Shown here: positions 1 to 7,443 of the stretch, piece by piece
Position numbering within the stretch: the first letter of the stretch is position 1
Layout: each line of letters starts with the position of its first letter
Origin: Bacteroidales bacterium
Lineage (GTDB): Bacteria; Bacteroidota; Bacteroidia; Bacteroidales; UBA932
Length of the DNA: 36,768 nucleotides
Assembly: GCA_024401865.1 (NCBI GenBank)
Contig: JAKSKI010000011.1
Span: 1 to 36,768, forward strand
Direction of reading: 5' to 3'
Notes under the pieces: model-generated
The model's input: the letters and a program-made list of their open reading frames with translations, nothing else
Database searches by the model: none
What the model was told of the DNA's origin: nothing
Position numbers and translations under genes: made by a program

Positions 1-975
1 TGTCTTCTTGCAGAAATATTTTTCGGGTTCGCGGAATCCGGCAAGGAAGGCCTTCACCTCCATACGCTTCTTGCCAGAGACCTGTATCTCCTTAAGCCCT
101 ATGGCCCCGTCCGCGGTGGCAACGGCCAAATAAGTCTTCCCATCCGAGAGCACCTGTCCCGGAGAACCTTTGAGGCCGAGTTTCTCCGCCTTGTATATCT
201 TGAGCTGGACTCCGCCGGCTTGGGAACCGTCAAACAGAGTGGTGAAAGCGGCGGGATAGGGACTCAATCCGCGGATGAGATTGTAAATGCCATCCGTAGT
301 CCCTTCCCAGTCTATGTCGCATAACTCCCTGGTGAGTTTGGGAGCGGGCTTGAGCACTTCCGTACCCTGGATGAACGAGCGCTGCACCCTGGTCTCGACA
401 TTGTGCTGGACAATACCTTCGACCGTCTCCGGAACGAGGGTCGCACCAAGTTCCATCAGTCTGTCGTGGACATCACCCGCAGTATCTTCCGGGCCTATCC
501 TGCACTCCTGGCGGAATATGATGCCTCCGGTATCTATGTCCTTGTCTATCATAAATGTCGTGACTCCCGTTATCTTCTCCCCGTTGATGACGGCCCAGTT
601 GATGGGAGCGGCTCCCCTGTACTGGGGAAGAAGGGCCGCGTGAAGGTTGAACGTACCCAGACGGGGCATTCTCCATACTTCTTCGGGCAGCATTCTGAAT
701 GCCACCACAACAAACAGATCGGCCTTCCACGCCTTGAGGGCCTTGAGGAAATCAGGGTCCTTGAGTTTCAGAGGCTGGAGAACGGGGATGCCGTGCTCCA
801 CAGCATATTTCTTGACGGCGCTTTCATTGACCTGAAGGCCGCGGCCGCTGGGCTTGTCCGCCACAGTCACCACTCCGACCACCTTGTACTTCCTGCGCAC
901 CAGAGCATCCAGGGAAGCCACCGCAAATTCGGGCGTACCCATGAACACGATGCGTGTGGGGCGGAAGATCCTCAT
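1..975 (-). CDS. fmt: Methionyl-tRNA formyltransferase domain, possible internal start, 3' partial
   Basis: Fmt transfers a formyl group from 10-formyl-tetrahydrofolate to Met-tRNA(fMet) for translation initiation. The region shows the family start IVFMGTPEFAVASLDAL, the folate-site block FNLHAALLPQYRGAAPINWA with the catalytic Asn and His, the block TGVTTFMIDKDIDTGGI with the catalytic Asp, and the C-terminal segment RGLSPYPAAFTTLF. The last visible residues (GKKRMEVKAFLAGFREPEKY) match the family's extreme C-terminus, so only a few codons should be missing. ATG codons at 975 and 942 would give a normal-length stand-alone Fmt, but both are in frame with the upstream permease and no stop precedes them. 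I saw no clear ribosome binding site for either ATG; this phylum often lacks one. Confidence 0.85.
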   Translation of the reverse strand, partial: MRIFRPTRIVFMGTPEFAVASLDALVRRKYKVVGVVTVADKPSGRGLQVNESAVKKYAVEHGIPVLQPLKLKDPDFLKALKAWKADLFVVVAFRMLPEEVWRMPRLGTFNLHAALLPQYRGAAPINWAVINGEKITGVTTFMIDKDIDTGGIIFRQECRIGPEDTAGDVHDRLMELGATLVPETVEGIVQHNVETRVQRSFIQGTEVLKPAPKLTRELCDIDWEGTTDGIYNLIRGLSPYPAAFTTLFDGSQAGGVQLKIYKAEKLGLKGSPGQVLSDGKTYLAVATADGAIGLKEIQVSGKKRMEVKAFLAGFREPEKYFCKKT

Positions 976-2394
976 TATCTTGCTGACAATCATTCTGAAT
1001 TGGTTTTTGAAAGAATCCGAGCCGAACAGGGATGCGTCATTTACGGCGCTCCAGGTCAGGAACGCTCCGATAGGAGCCAGAATGTAGGATGACAGGAATG
1101 CCCCTGTGAAGGCATTCATCGCGCCGTCCCTGGCCAGTTTGGTGCCCGAGATGTCCACGACCCAGTACAGCACGAAGAACAGCACCGATATGATGGCGCT
1201 CGACCCCAGTCCACCCTTCCTGATCATAGCCCCGATAGGAGCTCCGATGAAGAAGAAGATAAGGCAGGCTATGGCCTGGGCGAATTTCTTCATGAATTCG
1301 ATGTCGGTGTGGTTGAGATAGTAATTGGATGAATAGACGTCGCTGTTCATCGAATACAGCTGGGTCTCAATTCTGGTGGCAGCATTGGCCGCCCGGCTGC
1401 AGGCTTCTATCCTGTCGTCGATGTCCTCCCACGTCATGAATGTGGGGAATTCGAAATCCCTCGTCTGGGTTTTCACCACCGACGTGTCGAGCTGGGTCCC
1501 CTCTTCCAGATGGAATCCCTTCACCGCCGACGAATAATGTCTGGCGTGCATCTCACGGGTCTCCCTCTTGAGAGAATCCCTCTGGTACGAAAGCTGGGAT
1601 ACGGTCATTGCCTTGACCTGATCTCCGAAACGACTGGTGTCGGACTTCTCGAAGGCGTAGTTGGCAAGAGGGATGATGAGTTCCTGATGCGAGAAGTCGA
1701 TTCTCTGCAAATCAAGGGTGGTATCCCGGTATTTCTTTACGTTTGTCTCCTGATAAGTGGCTCCGTGGTAAAGGGTGAATATGAGATAATCCTTGTTGTC
1801 GGAGACTTTGATGGTTGAGGAATCAGCCAGGGTGAGGGACGTGTTGCCCTTGTCCCCCGTATGGTCATAAACCATCACGTTGTACATCATTCCGTCATCA
1901 CGCTGGTCGCTGACCCTCATTATATAACCCTCGATGCCGTCATAGAAGGTACCCGACGGTATCTTGATCTCCGACTTGGTGTTGATGATGTCGTCCCTGA
2001 GGGTATATATTTCGTTGTACGCCTTCGGAACAAGATTATTACCCGCGAAGAACGCACCCACCGTTATCGCAAACGCAGCAGTTCCCAGAGGCAGGAGTAT
2101 CCTTCCCAGGGAGATGCCGGCGGCTTTTATGGCCATCAGTTCCTTGTTCTCCCCCAGCTGGCCCACCAGCATCATCGACGAGAGCAGTGTGGCCAGAGGC
2201 AGAGCCAGGGGCAGGATGGTGCATCCGCCCCAGAACATGAATTCCGCAATTACCGACAGTTCCAGACCCTTGCCCACCAGTTCGTCGATGTACAGCCACA
2301 GGAACTGCATCATCAGGATGAACACGACAATCAGCAGGATCGCAACGAACGGTCCCAGAAAAGCCTTGAGTATGAATCTGTCGAGTTTCTTCAC
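1..2394 (-). CDS. LptF/LptG-type permease fused in frame to methionyl-tRNA formyltransferase (3' end outside window)
   Basis: I translated the minus strand from 2394 to 1 by hand and found one open frame of 798 codons with no stop. Residues 1 to about 465 are an LptF/G (YjgP/YjgQ) permease, the inner-membrane part of the LPS exporter. It has three N-terminal membrane segments (about 10-35, 57-80, 99-120), a periplasmic beta-rich region, and three C-terminal segments (about 358-372, 380-397, 413-430) with the family signature IGAPIGAMIRKGGLG. Residues 474-798 are formyltransferase. The start is GTG at 2394, directly after the alaS TAA; the encoded MKKLDRFILKAFLG suits the family, and the next ATG lies inside the first membrane segment. 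No stop separates the domains (junction ...SKIMRIFRPTRIVFMGTPEF). Either the two proteins are fused, or fmt is also translated from an internal ATG. Confidence 0.85.
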   Translation of the reverse strand, partial: MKKLDRFILKAFLGPFVAILLIVVFILMMQFLWLYIDELVGKGLELSVIAEFMFWGGCTILPLALPLATLLSSMMLVGQLGENKELMAIKAAGISLGRILLPLGTAAFAITVGAFFAGNNLVPKAYNEIYTLRDDIINTKSEIKIPSGTFYDGIEGYIMRVSDQRDDGMMYNVMVYDHTGDKGNTSLTLADSSTIKVSDNKDYLIFTLYHGATYQETNVKKYRDTTLDLQRIDFSHQELIIPLANYAFEKSDTSRFGDQVKAMTVSQLSYQRDSLKRETREMHARHYSSAVKGFHLEEGTQLDTSVVKTQTRDFEFPTFMTWEDIDDRIEACSRAANAATRIETQLYSMNSDVYSSNYYLNHTDIEFMKKFAQAIACLIFFFIGAPIGAMIRKGGLGSSAIISVLFFVLYWVVDISGTKLARDGAMNAFTGAFLSSYILAPIGAFLTWSAVNDASLFGSDSFKNQFRMIVSKIMRIFRPTRIVFMGTPEFAVASLDALVRRKYKVVGVVTVADKPSGRGLQVNESAVKKYAVEHGIPVLQPLKLKDPDFLKALKAWKADLFVVVAFRMLPEEVWRMPRLGTFNLHAALLPQYRGAAPINWAVINGEKITGVTTFMIDKDIDTGGIIFRQECRIGPEDTAGDVHDRLMELGATLVPETVEGIVQHNVETRVQRSFIQGTEVLKPAPKLTRELCDIDWEGTTDGIYNLIRGLSPYPAAFTTLFDGSQAGGVQLKIYKAEKLGLKGSPGQVLSDGKTYLAVATADGAIGLKEIQVSGKKRMEVKAFLAGFREPEKYFCKKT

Positions 2395-5004
2395 TTACTT
2401 GACCATTATTTCGAGCGCGGCGCCGAGCCCGCCGGAATCACGTCCTCCGGCAGTGGCCATCGAAGGCTGACCGCCTCCACCGCCCTGAATGCACTTGGCG
2501 GCCTCGCGTATCACCTGACCCGCATTGCGTCCGGCCTTGACAAGGTCATCCGAATATGCGAGGATAAGCTGGGGTTTGCCCTCAAACTCGAAGGCTGCCG
2601 CAAATATTGTGTTCTGCGTGTCCTTCTGTATCTTGGCCGCAACGGTGCGCACGAGAACGGGGCTGCGGTGTCCTTCGGTATATCTGACAACTTTCATGCC
2701 GCCTTCTTCGGTCGCCTCGGAGACAAGAACGTCAGCCAGATGCCAGGCCCTCTTCTTCTCGTCCTCCTCGGCCGTCTTGCGGAACTGGTTGTTGTCCTCA
2801 ATGAGCTTGGATAGCGCGGAAATGACATTCTGGGGATTTCCGAGCATAGCCTTGATGTCCTTCAAGGTATTCTCATATCCCATAACCCTCTCCTCTGAGG
2901 CTTCGGCGGTGACTGCCTCGATCCTGCGTACACCTGCCGCTATGGCGGACTCGCTAACAATCTTGAACATTCCGATGGTGCCGGTGGCGCTGGTGTGACA
3001 GCCGCCGCACAGTTCTATGCTGGGGCCGAACTTGACCACTCGCACCCTGTCACCGTATTTCTCTCCGAAGAGAGCGATGGCGCCCATTGCCCTGGCCTCC
3101 TCTATCGTGGCCTTGCGCTGCTCCTCGAGGGGGTAATTGGTGCGGATCAATCCATTGACACGGGCCTCGACCGCGGCAATCTGTTCGTCCGAGAGTTTCT
3201 CGAAATGAGAGAAGTCGAAACGGAATCCCCTGTCATCCACATAAGAGCCTTTCTGCTCCACGTGCGAGCCCAGAATCTCACGGAGAGCCTGGTCAAGAAG
3301 ATGGGTGCAGGAGTGGTTGTTGGCTATTCTCTGTCTGCGTGCGGCATCCACTTCGAGGACAAACATACCCTTGCAGTTGGCGGGGAGCTTCTCGGCTATG
3401 TGTACCGTAAGGTTGTTGTCCTTGACGGTGTTGAGTATCCTGATTTCCTCTCCGTCCGCGCTTATGATGCGGCCGGTGTCACCGACCTCGCCGCCCATCT
3501 CTCCATAGAACGGAGTGTGGTCGAAGACGAGCTGCAGCATCTCCTTGCCTTTCTGCACCACCTTGCGCTGCTTCAGAAGCCTTACTTCGGTAGCTATGGT
3601 CTTGTCATATCCGATGAACTTGCTCTCTCCGGGATAGAACTCCTCCCAGTCGCCGAATTCGTTGGCGGTGGCGTTGCGGGCGCGATCCTTCTGTTTCTGG
3701 AGTTCGACGTTGAACTCATCCATATTGATCGAGAAACCGTTCTCCGAAACAATCAGCTGGGTAAGGTCCACAGGGAATCCGTATGTGTCATACAGGGTGA
3801 AAGCCCCGACGCCGCTGAGCACCTTGTCGGCATCATTGCGGTGAGCCTCCATATACTCTGACAGGAACTTGATACCCCTGTCCAGGGTGCGCAGGAATGC
3901 CAATTCCTCTTCGCGGATGACGGACTCGATGAGCTTCTGCTGCCTGACGATCTCGGGATATGCCTCACCCATATCATCCACAAGCTGCTGCACGAGACGG
4001 CAGAGGAAGGGGTCGGTGAGTCCGAGGAAAGTATAGCCGTAGCGCACGGCTCGGCGCAGGATTCGCCTGATCACATACCCGGCCTTGACGTTGCCCGGCA
4101 GCTGGCCGTCGGCGATGGAGAAACTTATGGCCCTGATATGGTCGGCTATGACGCGCATTGCCACATCCACATCACCGCTCTCGCCGTATTTGTGGCCGGA
4201 GAGTTCCCCGATTTTGCCGAGCATTCCGGTGAAAACGTCGGAGTCATAGTTGGAATTCTTGCCCTGGAGCACAGCACAAAGGCGTTCGAATCCCATTCCG
4301 GTATCTATGTTCTTGGCGGGAAGGTTCTCCAGATGTCCGTCGGCCTTGCGCTCGAACTGCATGAACACGAGGTTCCAGATTTCAATGACGTGGGGGTCGG
4401 ACTGGTTGACGAGGTCACGTCCGGGGATTCCCGACTTCTTCTCCTCTGCGCTGCGGATATCGATATGAATCTCCGAGCAGGGACCGCAGGGGCCCGTGTC
4501 GCCCATTTCCCAGAAATTGTCGTGCTTGTTGCCGAGGACAATATGGTCTTCGGGAAGATGCTTGAGCCAGGCGGCCTTGGCCTCTTCGTCGAGAGGGCAT
4601 TCGTCAGAACCCTCGAAAATGGTGGCGTACAGGAGGCTCTTGTCTATCTTGTACACATCCGTGAGGAGCTCCCAGGCCCAGTCTATGGCCTCGGTCTTGA
4701 AATAATCGCCGAAACTCCAGTTGCCGAGCATCTCGAACATGGTGTGGTGATATGTGTCGTGGCCGACCTCCTCAAGATCGTTGTGTTTGCCTGACACGCG
4801 CAGACACTTCTGAGAGTCTGCCGCACGGAAGAACTTGGGCTTGGAGTTGCCGAGAAAAATATCCTTGAACTGGTTCATGCCGGCGTTGGTGAACATCAGC
4901 GTCGGATCATTCTTAACAACCATCGGTGCGGACGGCACCAATGCGTGTCCCTTCGAAGCAAAAAAGTCGAGGAACTGCTTTCTGATTTCCTTTGAAGTCA
5001 TCAT
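2395..5004 (-). CDS. alaS: Alanine--tRNA ligase
   Basis: This 869-aa protein charges tRNA-Ala with alanine and edits Ser/Gly mischarging. The N-terminal class II catalytic domain shows DPTLMFTNAGMNQFKDIFLG and RVSGKHNDLEEVGHDTYHHT. The editing domain carries the zinc ligands H564 and H568 (HSCTH) and C666 and H670 (CGGCH). The C-Ala domain ends in the glycine-rich GGGGGQPSMATAGG. Length is normal for the family. Two ATGs stand in tandem (5004 and 5001); the first matches the usual Bacteroidota length. The TAA stop is followed directly, in the same frame, by the GTG start of the permease-Fmt frame, so the genes are probably translationally coupled. The leader upstream contains a structured repeat (5034-5098). 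Confidence 0.98.
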   Translation of the reverse strand: MMTSKEIRKQFLDFFASKGHALVPSAPMVVKNDPTLMFTNAGMNQFKDIFLGNSKPKFFRAADSQKCLRVSGKHNDLEEVGHDTYHHTMFEMLGNWSFGDYFKTEAIDWAWELLTDVYKIDKSLLYATIFEGSDECPLDEEAKAAWLKHLPEDHIVLGNKHDNFWEMGDTGPCGPCSEIHIDIRSAEEKKSGIPGRDLVNQSDPHVIEIWNLVFMQFERKADGHLENLPAKNIDTGMGFERLCAVLQGKNSNYDSDVFTGMLGKIGELSGHKYGESGDVDVAMRVIADHIRAISFSIADGQLPGNVKAGYVIRRILRRAVRYGYTFLGLTDPFLCRLVQQLVDDMGEAYPEIVRQQKLIESVIREEELAFLRTLDRGIKFLSEYMEAHRNDADKVLSGVGAFTLYDTYGFPVDLTQLIVSENGFSINMDEFNVELQKQKDRARNATANEFGDWEEFYPGESKFIGYDKTIATEVRLLKQRKVVQKGKEMLQLVFDHTPFYGEMGGEVGDTGRIISADGEEIRILNTVKDNNLTVHIAEKLPANCKGMFVLEVDAARRQRIANNHSCTHLLDQALREILGSHVEQKGSYVDDRGFRFDFSHFEKLSDEQIAAVEARVNGLIRTNYPLEEQRKATIEEARAMGAIALFGEKYGDRVRVVKFGPSIELCGGCHTSATGTIGMFKIVSESAIAAGVRRIEAVTAEASEERVMGYENTLKDIKAMLGNPQNVISALSKLIEDNNQFRKTAEEDEKKRAWHLADVLVSEATEEGGMKVVRYTEGHRSPVLVRTVAAKIQKDTQNTIFAAAFEFEGKPQLILAYSDDLVKAGRNAGQVIREAAKCIQGGGGGQPSMATAGGRDSGGLGAALEIMVK

Positions 5005-5033
5005 ATAAAATTGGTTTCTTGTCTTTGTTTAAG

Positions 5034-5098
5034 CCGGTGCGGCCGGTGCACCCCTGTCACCATCCCGACGGCGACTCATAACGCCAATCGCGAATCAA
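5034..5098 (-). repeat. 65-bp two-hairpin repeat, copy A (alaS leader)
   Basis: Read on the minus strand this 65-bp stretch aligns without gaps to 8781-8845 on the plus strand, 53 of 65 bases identical. It forms a first stem of 9 pairs including G-U pairs (gtcgccgtc with gatggtgac) and a second stem (ggtgc with gcacc). It ends 29 nt before the alaS start, so it probably sits in the alaS mRNA leader. The matched and compensating changes between copies suggest that structure is maintained. I do not recognise the family; a REP-like intergenic repeat or a structured leader are both possible. Confidence 0.6.
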
Positions 5099-5139
5099 CC
5101 TGCTAAGTTACTACTTTTTTGGGAGAAATATGCGGATCG

Positions 5140-5181
5140 GGTCACCATCCATAAAAAAACGTGTTTTCGTGGATGGTGACC
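5140..5181. promoter_or_regulatory. Large dyad upstream of thiN (operator or hairpin candidate)
   Basis: A perfect 12-bp inverted repeat (ggtcaccatcca at 5140-5151, tggatggtgacc at 5170-5181) encloses an inner small palindrome (aaaac gt gtttt). It lies just upstream of the thiN -7 element and covers the expected -33 position, which fits an operator. No TPP-riboswitch core was found here. It could instead end transcription coming from either side, but no good T-run follows. Confidence 0.5.
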
Positions 5182-5192
5182 ACATTAATTTA

Positions 5193-5200
5193 TATATTTG
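5193..5200 (+). promoter_or_regulatory. Bacteroidota -7 promoter element (TATATTTG) for thiN
   Basis: TATATTTG is a perfect match to the Bacteroidota sigma-ABfr -7 consensus TAnnTTTG. Its last base is 6 nt before the thiN ATG, so the transcript would begin at or next to the start codon (leaderless or nearly so). No good TTTG -33 box is visible; the dyad at 5140-5181 covers that position. Confidence 0.5.
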
Positions 5201-5205
5201 TGTCC

Positions 5206-5925
5206 ATGAAGTCCATCGTCATTCTGGCCAACGGTCAGTTCCCCCGGAAAGAATTCCCTCTGTATCTCCTGCGGTCGGCGGATGCCGTGGTCTGCTGCGA
5301 CGGAGCTCTGATGGCGGCACAGAAGCACGGAATAACGCCGGACGCCGTCGTCGGGGACCTCGACTCGGTCTGCGGACGTGCTCTCCGCCGCTACAGCGGA
5401 ATCGACGGGAACCACCACCTCTCCGACAATGCCGGTGCCCGCAGTGGCGGGAACGATGGCTTCTACAGCAATCAGCGGATTGTAATCAAGTCGGACGATC
5501 AGGAAACCAACGACCTCACCAAAGCTTTCAACTATGTCCTGGACACCTGGCCGGAAGCCGGAACGATACACATCCTCGGAGCTACCGGCAGATCCGAAGC
5601 CCACACGATAGGCAACATCTCCCTACTGATGGAATACGAATCCTCCTTCAAACTTGCGGACAAGGGCATAAAGGTGGATATGGTTTCGGACTACTCGACC
5701 GTATTCGCGGTCACGGACAGCTGCGAATTCCACGTCGGGGAAGGCCGCAAGGTAAGCATTTTCTCCCCGGACCCGGACCTCAGGATAAAATCAGAGGGGC
5801 TTGTATGGCCTACTGACAACGTCATCTTCGACAACTGGTGGAAAGGTACCCTCAACAAGGCTTCCGGCGATGTGGTCAAACTCCACTTCAACCGCAAATC
5901 CAAAGCAATAATAATTCTGGACTGA
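5206..5925 (+). CDS. thiN: Thiamine pyrophosphokinase
   Basis: This 239-aa protein is predicted to pyrophosphorylate thiamine to thiamine diphosphate with ATP. It shows the family's N-terminal VILANGQFP, DAVVCCDGA, the acidic motif VVGDLDS (48-54), a SDDQETNDLTKAF block (about 96-108) and ILGATGRSEAHTIGNISLL (about 123-141). The ATG at 5206 fits the family's start; an in-frame ATG at 5161 would add 15 residues lying across the promoter. Two oddities: about 25 extra residues between GDLDS and the TND block (DGNHHLSDNAGARSGGNDG), and Ala where homologues usually have Asp before the His of the GATG..xDH motif. The stop is 2 nt before the polyferredoxin gene, so the three genes to 8775 look like one operon. 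Confidence 0.88.
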   Translation: MKSIVILANGQFPRKEFPLYLLRSADAVVCCDGALMAAQKHGITPDAVVGDLDSVCGRALRRYSGIDGNHHLSDNAGARSGGNDGFYSNQRIVIKSDDQETNDLTKAFNYVLDTWPEAGTIHILGATGRSEAHTIGNISLLMEYESSFKLADKGIKVDMVSDYSTVFAVTDSCEFHVGEGRKVSIFSPDPDLRIKSEGLVWPTDNVIFDNWWKGTLNKASGDVVKLHFNRKSKAIIILD

Positions 5926-5927
5926 CT

Positions 5928-7439
5928 ATGAAGACAAAGACCAACATACTGCGTGGCGTGAGAATAGGTCTCGCGTGCATCTTCCTTGCCGGCATCACCC
6001 TGCTCTTTATGGGCATAGGAGCCGACTGGTGGGGCTGGATGGCCGACATTCAATTCCTTCCATCCACCCTCAGGGTCATTGGAAGCGCCACTCTTCTCAA
6101 TATCGGGATTCTGGCCGGCCTCGTCGGGCTCACCCTGATCTTCGGACGCATCTACTGCTCCGTCATCTGCCCTCTGGGAGTATTTCAGGACGTGATAATA
6201 TGGCTGAGGCGCCAATACGGGCTGATAGCAGACAGAATCAGCGTCGGAAAGAAATCCTCAGGAGACAAAGGCAGGCAGCACCTCAGGGAGAATCCCATTC
6301 TCAAGAAAGCCGTCAAGCATTTTGAATTCAGCCCGGAGCACAAGATAGCAAGATACGGATTCCTGATTCTGACAGTTGCGGCAATGATTATCGGAATGCA
6401 GGTCTTCGTGGCCCTGATAGCCCCGTACAGTTCGTACGGGCGCATTGTCCGCGGCGTGGTCGGGATTACTGACGGCAGTCCCCTGCCCCTTGTGGCAACC
6501 GGGCTGGCGATGCTTCTGGTGATAACCGCCTGCTCGCTGCTTGCAGGCCGCGTATGGTGCAACACAATATGCCCCGTCGGCACCGTCCTGGGACTGCTGA
6601 GCAGGTTCTCCCTCCTGAAAGTCAGCATCGATGAGGACAAATGTACCGGTTGCGGAAGATGCGTGCGCGGATGCAAAGCCTCCTGTATTGACGGTATCAA
6701 CCACACTATAGACTATTCGCGCTGCGTGAACTGCTTCGATTGTATCGGGCGATGCTCCGGGAGCGCCATCACCTACGGCATCCGTCGTGGAAGGGGGAAT
6801 GCAAAAGTCAGGGAGGAGAAGCCCGGGGAAGGAGTTTCCCGCCGGCAGTTCCTCTCCACCGGAGCCGTAATCGCGGCCGGCACTCTGGCGGCAGGTCCGG
6901 CCAGGGCTGCAGGTCAGGGCGGATTCGCCGGAATCATTGACAAACAGATACCGGAGCGCTCCGCCAGGATTCTCCCTCCGGGAGCCCTCAACGCCTCTCA
7001 TCTGCAGGACAAATGCACCTCTTGCCAGCTGTGCATCGCCGCCTGTCCCAACGACGTGCTCAGACCTTCGACCGACCTCGCCCATTTCCTCCAGCCTGAG
7101 GCGGGTTATGAGAAGGGCTACTGCAGACCCGAGTGCGTCAAATGCTCCGAGGTCTGCCCCACAGGAGCTATTCTTCCCGTCACCGTAGAGCAGAAAACTT
7201 TGGTTAAGATAGGCACGGCGAGGGTCGATCTCGACAAATGCCTGAACGGATGCGGCAACTGCGCAAGGCACTGTCCCACCGGAGCAATCCGTATGGTCAA
7301 AGTGGAAGGTTACAGCCATCCAATGCCCGTCGTGGTCGAGGATGTATGCATAGGGTGCGGAGCCTGCGAATATCTCTGTCCCGTAAGGCCGCTAAGCGCA
7401 ATCAAAGTGGACGGGGTGTCTAACCAAACAACAGATTGA
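5928..7439 (+). CDS. NapH/NapG-like membrane polyferredoxin (4Fe-4S protein)
   Basis: This 503-aa protein is a predicted quinol-side electron-transfer protein. Residues 1-230 are NapH-like: membrane segments near 11-31, 54-74, 142-162 and 186-206, each pair followed by a CxxxCP motif (C77/C81, C211/C215). Two ferredoxin motifs follow (C239-C249, C266-C276). A twin-arginine-like signal then appears internally (SRRQFLSTGAVIAAG, 304-318), followed by a NapG-like half with four more Cys clusters (C363-C373, C399-C410, C438-C449, C474-C484). This matches NapH and NapG joined in one chain. Start at 5928, 2 nt after thiN, with a normal NapH-type N-terminus. The next gene, an FeS aldo/keto reductase 4 nt downstream, is the likely electron partner. 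Substrate unknown. Confidence 0.85.
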   Translation: MKTKTNILRGVRIGLACIFLAGITLLFMGIGADWWGWMADIQFLPSTLRVIGSATLLNIGILAGLVGLTLIFGRIYCSVICPLGVFQDVIIWLRRQYGLIADRISVGKKSSGDKGRQHLRENPILKKAVKHFEFSPEHKIARYGFLILTVAAMIIGMQVFVALIAPYSSYGRIVRGVVGITDGSPLPLVATGLAMLLVITACSLLAGRVWCNTICPVGTVLGLLSRFSLLKVSIDEDKCTGCGRCVRGCKASCIDGINHTIDYSRCVNCFDCIGRCSGSAITYGIRRGRGNAKVREEKPGEGVSRRQFLSTGAVIAAGTLAAGPARAAGQGGFAGIIDKQIPERSARILPPGALNASHLQDKCTSCQLCIAACPNDVLRPSTDLAHFLQPEAGYEKGYCRPECVKCSEVCPTGAILPVTVEQKTLVKIGTARVDLDKCLNGCGNCARHCPTGAIRMVKVEGYSHPMPVVVEDVCIGCGACEYLCPVRPLSAIKVDGVSNQTTD

Positions 7440-7443
7440 CGAT

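Noticed and set aside
1861..2814. 317-codon plus-strand frame over the permease and alaS 3' end
   Set aside because: It is antisense to two certain coding regions and has low-complexity His/Gln-rich sequence.
5005..5205. TPP riboswitch before thiN
   Set aside because: No conserved riboswitch core was found, and the -7 box leaves no leader for it.
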